Positions 1 through 8,159 of a DNA stretch of 64,000 nucleotides are shown in pieces. Origin of the DNA: Enterococcus lacertideformus (GTDB lineage: Bacteria > Bacillota > Bacilli > Lactobacillales > Enterococcaceae); assembly GCA_015680865.1 (NCBI GenBank), contig JADAKE010000005.1, positions 1 through 64,000 on the forward strand, written 5' to 3'. The notes below the pieces were generated by a model. It did not search any database, was not told the DNA's origin, and saw nothing but the letters and a program-made list of their open reading frames with translations. Numbering within the stretch: position 1 is the first letter of the stretch; each line of letters begins with the position of its first letter. The position numbers were made by a program, and so were the translations under genes.

Positions 1-76
1 AGTGACATTCGTTTGTCAACTCTTTTTTAAAAGTTTTTTAACTTCATTTTGTCAGAAGTTATCCAGCAACTCATTT

Positions 77-106
77 ATAATAACTTAAATGATTGTTATT
101 TGTCAA
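77..106 (-). promoter_or_regulatory. Strong leftward promoter (rrn-like P)
   Basis: On the minus strand there is a -35 TTGACA (101-106) and a -10 TATTAT (77-82) with an 18-base spacer, preceded by an AT-rich tract ending in AAGTTC. A further TTGACA at 14-19 lies in a similar context, with its -10 outside the window. Stacked promoters of this form usually drive rRNA operons in low-GC Firmicutes. The target lies left of the window, so this is inference. Confidence 0.55.
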
Positions 107-173
107 GAACTTTTTTGAAGTTTTCCTTTATAATATCAAGTTTCATAAACAGTTCTTTTTTAACAACTCCGTT

Positions 174-202
174 ATTTTACCATGTGTTTATCCACACGTC
201 AA
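174..202 (-). promoter_or_regulatory. Second strong leftward promoter (rrn-like P)
   Basis: On the minus strand there is a -35 TTGACG (197-202), a 17-base spacer and a -10 TAAAAT (174-179). It shares the upstream AAAGTTC context with the promoter at 77-106. The bases between here and 427 hold a small palindrome (TTTGTTCTCT at 328-337 with AGAGAACAAA at 346-355) and no convincing gene. Confidence 0.55.
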
Positions 203-427
203 GAACTTTTCGAATATTTTTTTGAAACTCCACTTTTAAAGAAATAATAAAAAACAACAAAAATGAATATATCATGCAAATTTACACATGTCAATAAGCA
301 GTTAGCAGTTTTGGTCTACTTTGCTTCTTTGTTCTCTTTATATATAGAGAACAAAAAAGGAAATGCGTCTCCCGTCACCTCCTTTAACTATCTATGATTT
401 CTTTTCTCTCACTCAAGAACTGTTTAT

Positions 428-779
428 CTATTTACTTGCAATAAGTTTCTCCATCAAATCCTCATTGAAGCCAACAAACAACACATCATCAATAATAATC
501 AGTGGTCGCCTTATCAAATCTCCGTGTGTTCTACACAGAACAGCAAGCTGTTGCTTATTAAATAGTAGAAAGATCAATTCCCAGCTTTTTGAATCCTTGT
601 GACCAAGTGGCGAATAATTGTTCGGCGCGAACTTCTTCGAAACTACATAATTCTTTTGCTTCTTTTACAGTTAACTCCCTTTGATCTAAATCGACAAACT
701 GATAAGAGAGTTGATTTTCTTCTAGCCACTGCTTGGCTTTCAAACACGTCGCACAGTGCGCCGACCCATAAATCCTCAC
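428..779 (-). pseudogene. Spx/ArsC-family protein, frameshifted
   Basis: The first 73 codons encode a thioredoxin-fold ArsC/Spx-type N-terminus with a CATC redox motif (Cys9, Cys12) and stop at 558. A second reading frame carries on at once with the family's C-terminal half, including RTHGDLIRRPLIII and VGFNEDLMEKL, and ends in TAG at 428. The RRP motif is typical of Spx/ArsC proteins. A frameshift near 560 therefore splits what was a protein of about 115 residues. It lies directly behind an intact Spx gene, so it is probably a tandem paralogue. Spx proteins bind the RNA polymerase alpha C-terminal domain in the thiol-stress response; whether this copy ever did so is unknown. Confidence 0.7.
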
Positions 780-798
780 AAGTCTCCTCCTCTTTATA

Positions 799-1182
799 TT
801 AACTGAATATACTATTTTGCATATAAATCATTTTCCTAGCTACTGAACGAATCTCTCTAGGTACAAATGAACGGATTTCATCTTCATTAAACCCAATTAA
901 AATTGGTCGCCTTAACAAAGAAGGATATTCTTTAAAGAGTACAATCATTTGTTTTAACGTTAGTTCATTAAAATCAATCGCTAATTTTTCATATATTTTT
1001 GAGCGAGTAGAAATAATATCTTCAACCCCTCCGTTAGTAGCTGCTAAAATTTCACGTATTTCATTTTCTGTTAGTGGCTCTGCAAAAATATTCTTCTCTT
1101 CAAAATCTAATCGATTCTCTTGCAACCATGCGCGTGCCTTTCTACAAGAAGTACAGCTAGGCGAAGTATATACTTTTATCAT
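799..1182 (-). CDS. spx: Spx-family regulatory protein
   Basis: This 127-residue protein begins with IKVYTSPSCTSCRKARAW and has the Spx CxxC redox switch (Cys10, Cys13). It continues with the family signatures NIFAEPLTENEI, IISTRSKIYEKL and LLRRPILIGFNEDEIRSF. Spx binds RNA polymerase to redirect transcription under disulfide stress and is degraded by ClpXP. Its length is close to the usual ~131 residues. An AGGAG-type ribosome site precedes the ATG. A frameshifted paralogue follows 19 bases downstream. Enterococci often carry more than one Spx homologue, so which paralogue this is cannot be said. Confidence 0.85.
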   Translation of the reverse strand: MIKVYTSPSCTSCRKARAWLQENRLDFEEKNIFAEPLTENEIREILAATNGGVEDIISTRSKIYEKLAIDFNELTLKQMIVLFKEYPSLLRRPILIGFNEDEIRSFVPREIRSVARKMIYMQNSIFS

Positions 1183-1356
1183 TCTCTCACTCCTTTTTAA
1201 TTATAATCCCATTCTAACTGAAACTTATAAAAAACACCAATTATTAGCTATAAAAATACAAAAAATTTAGCTTTTTGTATTCTAAAATCGATAAAAACCC
1301 TTGTTACGTCTATAATAATTCAAATTTATCATTCCTAAAAAATTATAAATATTGAA

Positions 1357-1404
1357 TAAAAAAAACGATGACATAAGTAAAAAAAACTTATACCATCATT
1401 TTTT
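1357..1404 (-). terminator. Intrinsic terminator after the helicase gene
   Basis: A hairpin pairs GATGACATAAG (1367-1377) with CTTATACCATC (1387-1397), extended by flanking A/T pairs. Read on the minus strand it is followed by a run of T, just past the helicase stop at 1412. The rest of 1183-1411 shows no gene. Confidence 0.6.
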
Positions 1405-1411
1405 AATGTAA

Positions 1412-3212
1412 TTAAATATTTATTTTTTTAATTTCACATCCAGTTCCTCTAATAAATCTTGATGTTTTTAATTTTTTAGTTCCTTTCATTAATGGGATGC
1501 AGAGATATAAACGATTTCTTGCTCTAGTCATAGCAACATAAAAGAGACGACGTTCCTCTTCCACTGTCGTTACGTGCTCTGCTTTCATTCGTTTCTTTTT
1601 CCAAACAAATCAACTGGTCGAAGGTCGGTTGCTCCTTGAGGGTTGCTACTAACCATTCTCGCTCGCTACCATCTATTTCTTTTTCTGGTCGCATTAGTTT
1701 AAGATAGTTTTGTACTAAATGATCAAATCGTTTATCCTCATCTTGTTCAAAAGAATGGAGTGCTGTTACAAATGAGCGCAGCTCTTTTTCTTTTAAATGT
1801 GGCTTTATAGCTATTATATAATCAACTACATCTTTTTCTTGTTTAGAAAAATAATTCTCACACTCTGCTTTTTTCAAATAGCAGTTTACCATCAACTGAC
1901 GTATTAGTTGTTGATAAGCTTGTATTTTCTTTTGTTGGGTCGTTGCACTTTGCCAATACAGGATTTTTTGATAAAACTGTTGAAAAACTTTTATGCCAAA
2001 TATTCCTTCATATTGCCCATCAGCTTCCAATACAAAAGGAATATTGGCCTGTAGCAAATCTTGTATCAGCGAAGAAGTTTGAGATAGTGATCGATATAAA
2101 ATGATGGATTCTTTGTATTTCCCTTTGCTTTTTATAAATGTATGAATTTGATTAATGATCCATCTACTTTCAGCTTGCACATTTTCAAATGCCAAGGCCT
2201 TCATAATTCCAGACTCTTTTTGTGCTGGAATCATTGCTTTTTGAATACGGTCATTTTTATTAAATGTAATCAAACGATTGGCACCTTGAACAATTGAAGC
2301 TCGCGAACGATAGTTAGTTAACAGAAAAAGAGTTTTTGTTGGGTATTCTCGATCAAAATGTTTGATGTAAGAAGGCTCTGATCCTCTAAATCCATAAATA
2401 CTTTGGTCATCATCACCAACGACTATTAATTTAATAGGTGTTTCTTTCGTAATACGACGAACGATTTCCCACTGCAACGGATTCGTGTCTTGAAACTCAT
2501 CAATAAATAAATAATCATATTTTTGTCCAACAAATCTCCTGATATTCTCATTCTGTAAAGCATTTTTTAAATTTTGTAAGACGTCATTGAACTCAAAAAG
2601 TCGTTGTTCTTTTTTTTGTGCTTGAAGTTCTAAAATCAAATATCTCATTCTCTTAGAAATCGGTATTTCAACTTTTTTCTCAAGCCAATCAAAATTGACT
2701 GCTATTAAATCAATCATTTCTTCTAATGATAAGTTCATATTCTGCCAGTACTCAAGACGAGCTACAATGTTTTTCTCCCCATATTGATCGAAAGTATATA
2801 AATTATATTTACGTATAAGTTGTTGCATTAAACTATTGATTTTATAAGTTGTTTCTTGTGAAAAATCACCTTGTATACCTTCAGTAGCTACTTCTGGAAA
2901 TTGACGACAAATCTCATGATACAAACGAAAAAAAATACTATGAAATGTTCCTATATGAATATCTGTCTTTCGTTGACTAAAATTATCTACTCGTTTTTTC
3001 AGCTCATTTGCTGCATTTCGTGTGAAAGTGATCATCAATATGCGTTCTTCATCTACTTGATTTTGTGTCATTAAATAAACTGCTTTGGCACAGATTGTTT
3101 GTGTTTTACCGCTTCCTGCACCAGCAATGATTCTTAAATTTTTTTGCATATCATAAGTAATGGCTAGTTTTTGTTCATAGTTAAATCGATTGTATGAACG
3201 TTTTTCCATCAT
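1412..3212 (-). pseudogene. UvrD/PcrA-type DNA helicase, damaged
   Basis: The first 540 or so residues contain superfamily 1A helicase motifs in order: I (GAGSGKT), Ia (ITFTRNAANELKKR), II (DEFQDTNPLQW), III (GDDDQSIYGFRG) and IV (NYRS). Near 1590 the frame is lost and the protein ends out of frame at 1524. The adjacent frame resumes with motif VI (VEEERRLFYVAMTRA) and runs to TAA at 1412. No motif V (KGLEW-like) can be found in any frame between them, so there seems to be an internal deletion of some 50 codons plus a frameshift. Without motif V the helicase should be inactive. The start overlaps the preceding small gene by ATGA, indicating translational coupling. Confidence 0.75.
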
Positions 3213-3415
3213 AGTAAAAAATGACTGACATCCTTTTCTTTTTCTTCATCAATCAACCCTGGCGCTTCCCCATAAGCTGTTTCATAACTTGCAATGATTT
3301 CTTCTTGCATTCGAAAAATCTGTTGAAGTTTTTTATATTTATTTTCCCAATGATCAAGTTCTCTTTGCAAGCGAAGAATATCTTTTTCATTCCCTTGACT
3401 AATAGTTTTCCCCAT
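3209..3415 (-). CDS. Small coiled-coil protein coupled to the helicase
   Basis: This is a 68-residue, charged protein with a heptad-like stretch from residue 13 to 50 (LRLQRELDHWENKYKKLQQI). It has no signal peptide or recognisable domain. Its TGA overlaps the helicase ATG in an ATGA arrangement, so the two are probably co-translated and may act together. The start lies at ATG 3415. I do not recognise the family. It looks like a real gene because of the coupling and its codon use. Confidence 0.6.
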   Translation of the reverse strand: MGKTISQGNEKDILRLQRELDHWENKYKKLQQIFRMQEEIIASYETAYGEAPGLIDEEKEKDVSHFLL

Positions 3416-3586
3416 CTTTCTATTTATAAATATTCTCTGTTTTTCTTTATACTAACAGACCTTTCTAAAAATTAAAATGGCTTTCCTATTCCTACTGTTT
3501 TCTGAAAATTATCCATAAAATATCATAAAAAGAGACAAATTATGTTAAAATAAGAAAAAAATATAATAGTTGAAGGTGAATAAAAA

Positions 3587-4277
3587 ATGGATACTTCATT
3601 TCATGAAGGTCGTACAATTGGGCTATTTTTATCCTTTATTGGTGGAGCGATGGATAGTTATACGTATATTCAATATAACGCATTTGCTTCAGCCCAGACT
3701 GGTAATATTGTCTTAGCAATCATCCAGGCTTTCAATGGAGAATGGCTGAGTGTCGGTAAAAAACTTCTCTCTACGGTCTTCTTTTTTTGGGGGGATTTTA
3801 CTAACAAAATTTTTAATAGATTATTTTAAAAAAAGAGAAAAACATTTTTGGCGTCTATTGATTCTCTATTACGAAGCCTTGGTTTTTTTCTTAGTAAGTC
3901 TTTCACCTATTAACATGCATCCTGCAATCGTAACGCTCATGATTGCATTTACAGCAGCTATCCAATGGGTATCTTTTGATAAAATTGATGGGCGTGCTTA
4001 TACAAATCTGTTTACCACAGGAAACTTAAAAGGTGTTGCAACAAATTTATATGATTATTGTGTAAGCAAAAACAGAGCTGATTTTGATCGTTTGTTTCAT
4101 TTCTTAGCAGTTGTCTTGGCTTTTATTAGCGGTGCCATTATTTTAGTCTTCTGCCATCATCTCTTTGGTCGTTCTTCTATTTTATTAATTGCTTCTTTAT
4201 TTTTGACTATGGCAATTATACAAAGTATCCAAGTATGGTGGTTTTATAAACATCATAAGATAATATTAAAAAAGTAA
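3587..4277 (+). pseudogene. YoaK-type (DUF1275) membrane protein, frameshifted
   Basis: The first frame (3587-3829) encodes an N-terminus with FIGGAMDSYTY and ASAQTGNIVL, the hallmark DUF1275 motif. The +1 frame (to 4277) carries the rest, with RAYTNLFTTGNLKGVATNL and several membrane helices. The break sits at the run TTTTTTTGGGGGG around 3783-3795. Removing one T restores a ~230-residue protein of normal family length. A homopolymer indel can be either a sequencing error or a true mutation. DUF1275 proteins are multi-pass membrane proteins of unknown transport function. Confidence 0.75.
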
Positions 4278-4357
4278 TAACTAAATAAAAAATGAATGAT
4301 GTAACCTTTTCAAGTATACGAACAAAAACTAGCTTCTTACTTATTTTAACAATAAAT

Positions 4358-4411
4358 GCAGACTGATTTTTAAATATGAGTGTATATAAAAACCAGTCTG
4401 GTTGCTTTTTT
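4358..4411 (+). terminator. Intrinsic terminator between convergent genes
   Basis: A long hairpin pairs AGACTGATTTTTAAATAT (4360-4377) with ATATAAAAACCAGTCT (4384-4399). GGTTGC and a T run follow on the plus strand. It lies between the DUF1275 remnant and the convergent small gene at 4427 and may serve both. Confidence 0.6.
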
Positions 4412-4426
4412 CCCATTTATATATGC

Positions 4427-4633
4427 TCATTCTGTTAACGCACTTGATTTACGAACGACAAGTTGCCAATGCAAATTATGAGCAGTCTCATTGTCTTCAA
4501 TCGCACATTTAGTTACACGAATCATTACACTATTTTCATAGATTTTTTCGATTTCCCCTTTGACAGGTGCACCAAATAAATCAGAAACAAAAGCGCATGT
4601 TTCACCTACTTCAAATAGTTGTACGTTTTCCAT
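4427..4633 (-). CDS. DUF2187-like small protein
   Basis: From ATG 4633 this encodes 68 residues. This start is chosen because GGAGG lies at the right distance upstream; a TTG 15 bases earlier overlaps the ribosome site. The core FEVGETCAFVSDLFGAPVKGEIEKIYENSVMIRV resembles the short DUF2187/YkvS beta-barrel family ('GD.V.F....G.V.K.YENSVIV'). Function is unknown. It diverges from the Agr-type locus and shares its intergenic region, which contains an inverted repeat. Confidence 0.6.
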   Translation of the reverse strand: MENVQLFEVGETCAFVSDLFGAPVKGEIEKIYENSVMIRVTKCAIEDNETAHNLHWQLVVRKSSALTE

Positions 4634-4715
4634 ATTAAATCCCTCCAATATTTTAATAACAATAAATATTTAACATAAAACAAACGAAAGAACACAAGTA
4701 ACTCATAAAATGGGC

Positions 4716-4733
4716 TTTTGACATCACAATCGT
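4716..4733 (+). repeat. Inverted repeat, left arm, upstream of agrB
   Basis: TTTTGACATCACAATCGT at 4716-4733 is the reverse complement, with one mismatch, of 4803-4820. Weaker matching extends each arm to about 30 bases. A third partial copy (TTTTGACATAAAATCAT) sits at about 4856. Each copy contains TTGACA. Likely a regulator-binding region for the divergent agrB and 4427 genes; the regulator is unknown. Confidence 0.6.
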
Positions 4734-4802
4734 TCATTTTTTTCCCTACTACTTTAAAAATACAAAAAAAATATTTTTTAGTTGGATTTTTGTGATATTT
4801 TT

Positions 4803-4820
4803 ACGATTTTGATGTCAAAA
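4803..4820 (-). repeat. Inverted repeat, right arm, upstream of agrB
   Basis: ACGATTTTGATGTCAAAA pairs with 4716-4733 at 17 of 18 positions across about 70 bases. It could act as a paired operator or form a long stem. LytTR regulators such as AgrA bind paired sites, but these arms do not obviously match the staphylococcal AgrA box. Confidence 0.6.
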
Positions 4821-4889
4821 CGACTTTTTATGAAGGAAAATAACATATTTATGGATTTTGACATAAAATCATAAGCGGAGGTATGTTTG

Positions 4890-5492
4890 ATGAAAAATAA
4901 AGTGGTGAATAAAACATTAGAAACATTATTCAGTGGTGAAAAAGCAGAAGATGAACTCGTTTATCTCAAAGTAAAATTTGCTCTTGAAGTATTAATAAAC
5001 AACCTTGGTAAATTGGTTGTGGTTTTAGCATTTGCTTTAGCAACAGGAACTTGGGCTGAAACAGGAATAACCTTTCTTTCTTATATTTGTATCCGTAGAT
5101 ATGCGTATGGTCTTCACTCTGATTCTGAATTTGTTTGTTTACTATGGACGTTACTTTATTTATGGGGCGTTCCCCTTTTGATGAAACATTTCGATATAAC
5201 TTTCTCTTCCCCGGTGAAGGTCATATCATTGATCATTTGTTTCTTATTGTTGCTTTGCTATGGCTCAAGAGGTACAGCAATCAATCCCATTGAACCCGAA
5301 AAACGCCCTCCATTGTTAAAGAAATCAATTTTTATGTTTCTTATATTTACAATAACTATTTTATTTTTCGCTAATTCTTACTTTTCTACTTACTTGCTTC
5401 TCGGAGTTATTTTAGAAATAGCTACGCTGCTTCCAATAACAAATTATATAATGAATCTTGGAGGAATTTTTTATGAAAAAAACAATCATTAA
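4890..5492 (+). CDS. agrB: AgrB-type peptide-processing protease
   Basis: This ~200-residue integral membrane protein belongs to the accessory gene regulator B family. These enzymes cut the AgrD propeptide and form its thiolactone. The catalytic His and Cys of the family are present in RRYAYGLHSDSEFVC (about residues 76 and 83 from this ATG), matching His77/Cys84 of staphylococcal AgrB. Several hydrophobic segments follow. The ATG at 4890 has GCGGAGG nine bases upstream; an in-frame TTG at 4887 is less likely. The 3' end overlaps agrD by 20 bases, as expected for tight coupling. It is intact, unlike agrC and agrA downstream. Confidence 0.88.
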   Translation: MKNKVVNKTLETLFSGEKAEDELVYLKVKFALEVLINNLGKLVVVLAFALATGTWAETGITFLSYICIRRYAYGLHSDSEFVCLLWTLLYLWGVPLLMKHFDITFSSPVKVISLIICFLLLLCYGSRGTAINPIEPEKRPPLLKKSIFMFLIFTITILFFANSYFSTYLLLGVILEIATLLPITNYIMNLGGIFYEKNNH

Positions 5493-5583
5493 ACAATTAA
5501 CTAATTTGTCTGACTTTTTTGTATCTGGATGCTGCTTTGGTATGAGTTCAGAATTTAAAATTCCTGAAAAATTAAAAAAATAA
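5473..5583 (+). CDS. agrD: AgrD-type autoinducing peptide precursor (36 aa)
   Basis: ATG 5473 to TAA 5583 encodes 36 residues, overlapping the end of agrB. The layout is that of AgrD: a basic, amphipathic N-terminus (MKKTIIKQLTNLSDFF), a short core with cysteines (VSGCCFGM) and a charged, proline-containing tail (SSEFKIPEKLKK) for AgrB to remove. In AgrD peptides the ring normally spans a Cys plus four residues to the new C-terminus, so Cys20 through Met24 (CCFGM) is the most likely thiolactone. A ring from Cys21 to Ser25 is the alternative. The leading exocyclic residues cannot be fixed from sequence. The doubled cysteine is unusual. Confidence 0.8.
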   Translation: MKKTIIKQLTNLSDFFVSGCCFGMSSEFKIPEKLKK

Positions 5584-5632
5584 TTCAATAAATATGCTAT
5601 AATTTGGTAAAAATCAATGGGAGCTGTACATT

Positions 5633-6924
5633 ATGTTTTTGTGGTCCATAGCATTGCAATATTTGATTTATACAAATTGTGTGTTACTCATTGAGCACCA
5701 AATTAAAAAGAAATGCTTATTTATAAGTACAATTCTATTAACTTGTGTTTTCCTAGGATTTATTTATCCTATTTTAGGAATATTCACTGCTTTAATTGCT
5801 ATTGGTATGCTGATGCTGACTTTTTTCTTCTTTTCGTCTTCTAGACAAAACTTGATTTACGCACTTCCTTGGGGATTGCTAACATCACTTTTAGGAGATC
5901 ATCTGACTAGCATCAGCGATTTTTTTATTTTAAAATCAACCTTAATCGAACCCGGTGATTCTCTACAATATTTGCATATTATTGTATCTGCGATATTATC
6001 CGCTTTACTCGCTTTCAGTTTTAAAAAAGCCTTAAAAAAATTTCGTGGATTTGATCGTCGGATGATCGGAACAATTGGTACACTGATGCTGTTTACTTAT
6101 TATGTCATTATCTTCTATACTCGTTTTTCTGGTGAAACGACTAAAATCTTAACACTGAACACCGGCTTTTTCATCCTATACATCTTAGGTGGCGTATTTA
6201 TTCTTATTTATTACTGGAAATTTATTACTGGAAAATTTCAAAGAAGAAAATGGATGATCAATTACTCGAACATATAATGCAACTGCAACAAGATTATATT
6301 CGCGACTTGGAAAAAAATTACCAAGATCTTAGAGAATTCAAACATGATTATCAAAATTTACTTTTTTCAATGAATAGTTACCTCGTTGAAGGAGACATCG
6401 AAGGGTTACGTAAATATTATAATCAAACTATTTTACCAACGCACCAAATGATGGATCTTTTTCCAGCCAATCTTAGTCTTTTGGATAAAATACAAATTCC
6501 AGAAATCAGGAGCTTATTATCTTTAAAATTGATGATGGCACAAGAAAAAGGATTATCGGTCAAACTCGTGGTGCCTGAAGAAATCACCTTAAAGAAAAAA
6601 CAGATCGTCAATCTCGTTCGTATGTTAGGGATTATTTTGGACAATGCAATTGAGGGCGCTTCAATTACTAAGAAAAAGAAAATTGAATTACTGGTATTAA
6701 AAAAGAAAAATTCCGTAATCATCCGAGTAATTAATACAACAATGAATACACTTCCTTTAAATATATTAAAGCAAAAAAGTTTTTCAACAAAAACTGATCC
6801 TAAAAATGAAGGTCTCGGTTTATTCATTTTAGATGAGCTAACTAAGACAAACCCCTATATTTTTCTTGAGACATCGATTGAGAATCAGCGTTTTTCTCAA
6901 ACAATCTATATACAAACAAAATAA
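5633..6924 (+). pseudogene. agrC: AgrC-type sensor histidine kinase, frameshifted
   Basis: The first frame (5633-6277) encodes about six membrane helices, as in AgrC peptide receptors. The cytoplasmic part is in the -1 frame (from 6250 to 6924). It begins DDQLLEHIMQLQQ and has the HPK10 phospho-acceptor motif FKHDYQN, then an N-box (IILDNAIEGA) and a G-box (GLGLFIL). One missing A in the AAAA run at 6247-6250 explains the split, since adding it gives QRRKMDDQLLEH without interruption. Together the halves make the normal ~430 residues. Two coupled polypeptides or ribosomal slippage are possible but less likely. It follows agrD by 49 bases with GGGAG before the ATG. Confidence 0.75.
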
Positions 6925-6936
6925 AGGAGTATTCGT

Positions 6937-7667
6937 ATGATTCCAATTTATATTTGCGAAGATGACACGAAGCAACTAGAAGTAATTTCAGCTGTGATCA
7001 AAAATCGTATTATGATTGAAAATTTAGACAGTTACGTCCACCTATCAACTTCTGATCCTATCGAGCTTCTTCAAGCAGCTAAAGTACGAACCTCATCTTT
7101 TGGTATTTATTTTTTAGATATTGAATTAAAAGACAGCGATCTAGATGGAATCATGATGGGAAAGCATGTAAGAGACCTTGATCCATTAGGAAAAATTATT
7201 TACGTTACTTCCCATACTGTGATCTATCACTTTCTATTTTAAAGAGCAATATCGAACCAACAGACTATATTATCAAAGAAGATATTTTTGATTTAAAAGA
7301 AAATGTTGAACGTATTTTGAGCAAGATTTTTGAAGATGTCCAAAACACGCCATTACAAAAAGATATTTTCAAAATTGAATTCAACGATGAAATAAAGTTT
7401 TTACCAATTAAGGATATACAGTATTTTTCTACTTCTCCAGGAACGCCACATAAATTAGAGGTTCATTTAACCCATGCTCAGATGCAGTTCTACGATAAAA
7501 TCAAAGAAATCGAAAAAATGAACCAGCACTTTATCCGTTGCCATAAATCATACGTGATCAATACACAAAATGTGCGTACGATCAATAAAAAAACTAGAGA
7601 AATCACTCTAGCCAATGGCGAAGTAATCCCGGCGTCTGTACGTGGATTAAAAAAACTGATTTCGTAA
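6937..7667 (+). pseudogene. agrA: AgrA-type LytTR response regulator, frameshifted
   Basis: Residues 1-95 form a receiver domain with acidic CEDD at the start and the phospho-acceptor Asp61 in YFLDIEL. The frame ends at 7242. The adjacent frame continues from about 7215 (DLSLSILKSNIEPTDYIIKED) into a LytTR DNA-binding domain (FLPIKDIQYFST, FIRCHKSYVINTQNV, SVRGLKKL) and stops at 7667. A one-base loss near 7220 would account for it, and the sum is the usual ~243 residues. AggAG before the ATG and a 12-base gap from agrC indicate one operon. As read, the DNA-binding domain is not translated with the receiver. Confidence 0.78.
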
Positions 7668-7686
7668 CTCTCCCCCTAAAACAAAC

Positions 7687-7728
7687 AAAAAAACGAGCAA
7701 AACATAACTGTTTGTTTGCTCGTTTTTT
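7687..7728 (+). terminator. Intrinsic terminator of the agr operon
   Basis: AAAAAACGAGCAAA pairs with TTTGCTCGTTTTTT around a short loop, ending in a T run. It starts about 20 bases after the agrA stop. Confidence 0.85.
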
Positions 7729-8159
7729 AGACTTTATCCCTGTTCTTATAAATACAAAATCCATTTTGAGAAATTTCATTGCCTTTCATTTCCTAAACAG
7801 AGATAAAAATGAATTAAATCAGTTGATACTATAATTTATATAAATAGTGCAATTAAGTAGGAGTATTTTTCATCAATATCTGTCAAGATTATAAATGATA
7901 AATCCATAGCGAATTGCCAGTGTCTTTAATCTTCCGTTTTGATTCTCTCCATAACTCCCCGTATCATTTGTCGTGTTATGTTTACATATACATAACACAA
8001 AACAATTTATCTGATCATCTATCTTTGATAAAAAATCCTATTCTAAGCCAATAAAATTTCTATTTTACAACTGTTAACTTATAGTTTATACTTGACAATA
8101 TAGGATTTATCATTCATCCTACTGAATAATTATCATAATAAACAAATAGGAGTATACGA
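7729..8159. other. Intergenic region before the WxL operon
   Basis: No gene is supported here. A TTGACA at 8092-8097 is a possible -35 for the WxL operon, but I do not see a good -10 at the right spacing. GGAG at 8149-8152 is the ribosome site of the next gene. Confidence 0.5.

Noticed and set aside
6240..6255. Programmed -1 frameshift joining the two agrC halves
   Set aside because: No classical slippery heptamer with a downstream structure is visible. A single missing A in an A run is simpler, though slippage is not excluded.
6423..6827. 134-codon minus-strand frame opposite agrC
   Set aside because: It is the antisense shadow of the kinase domain, which has clear HPK10 motifs on the plus strand.
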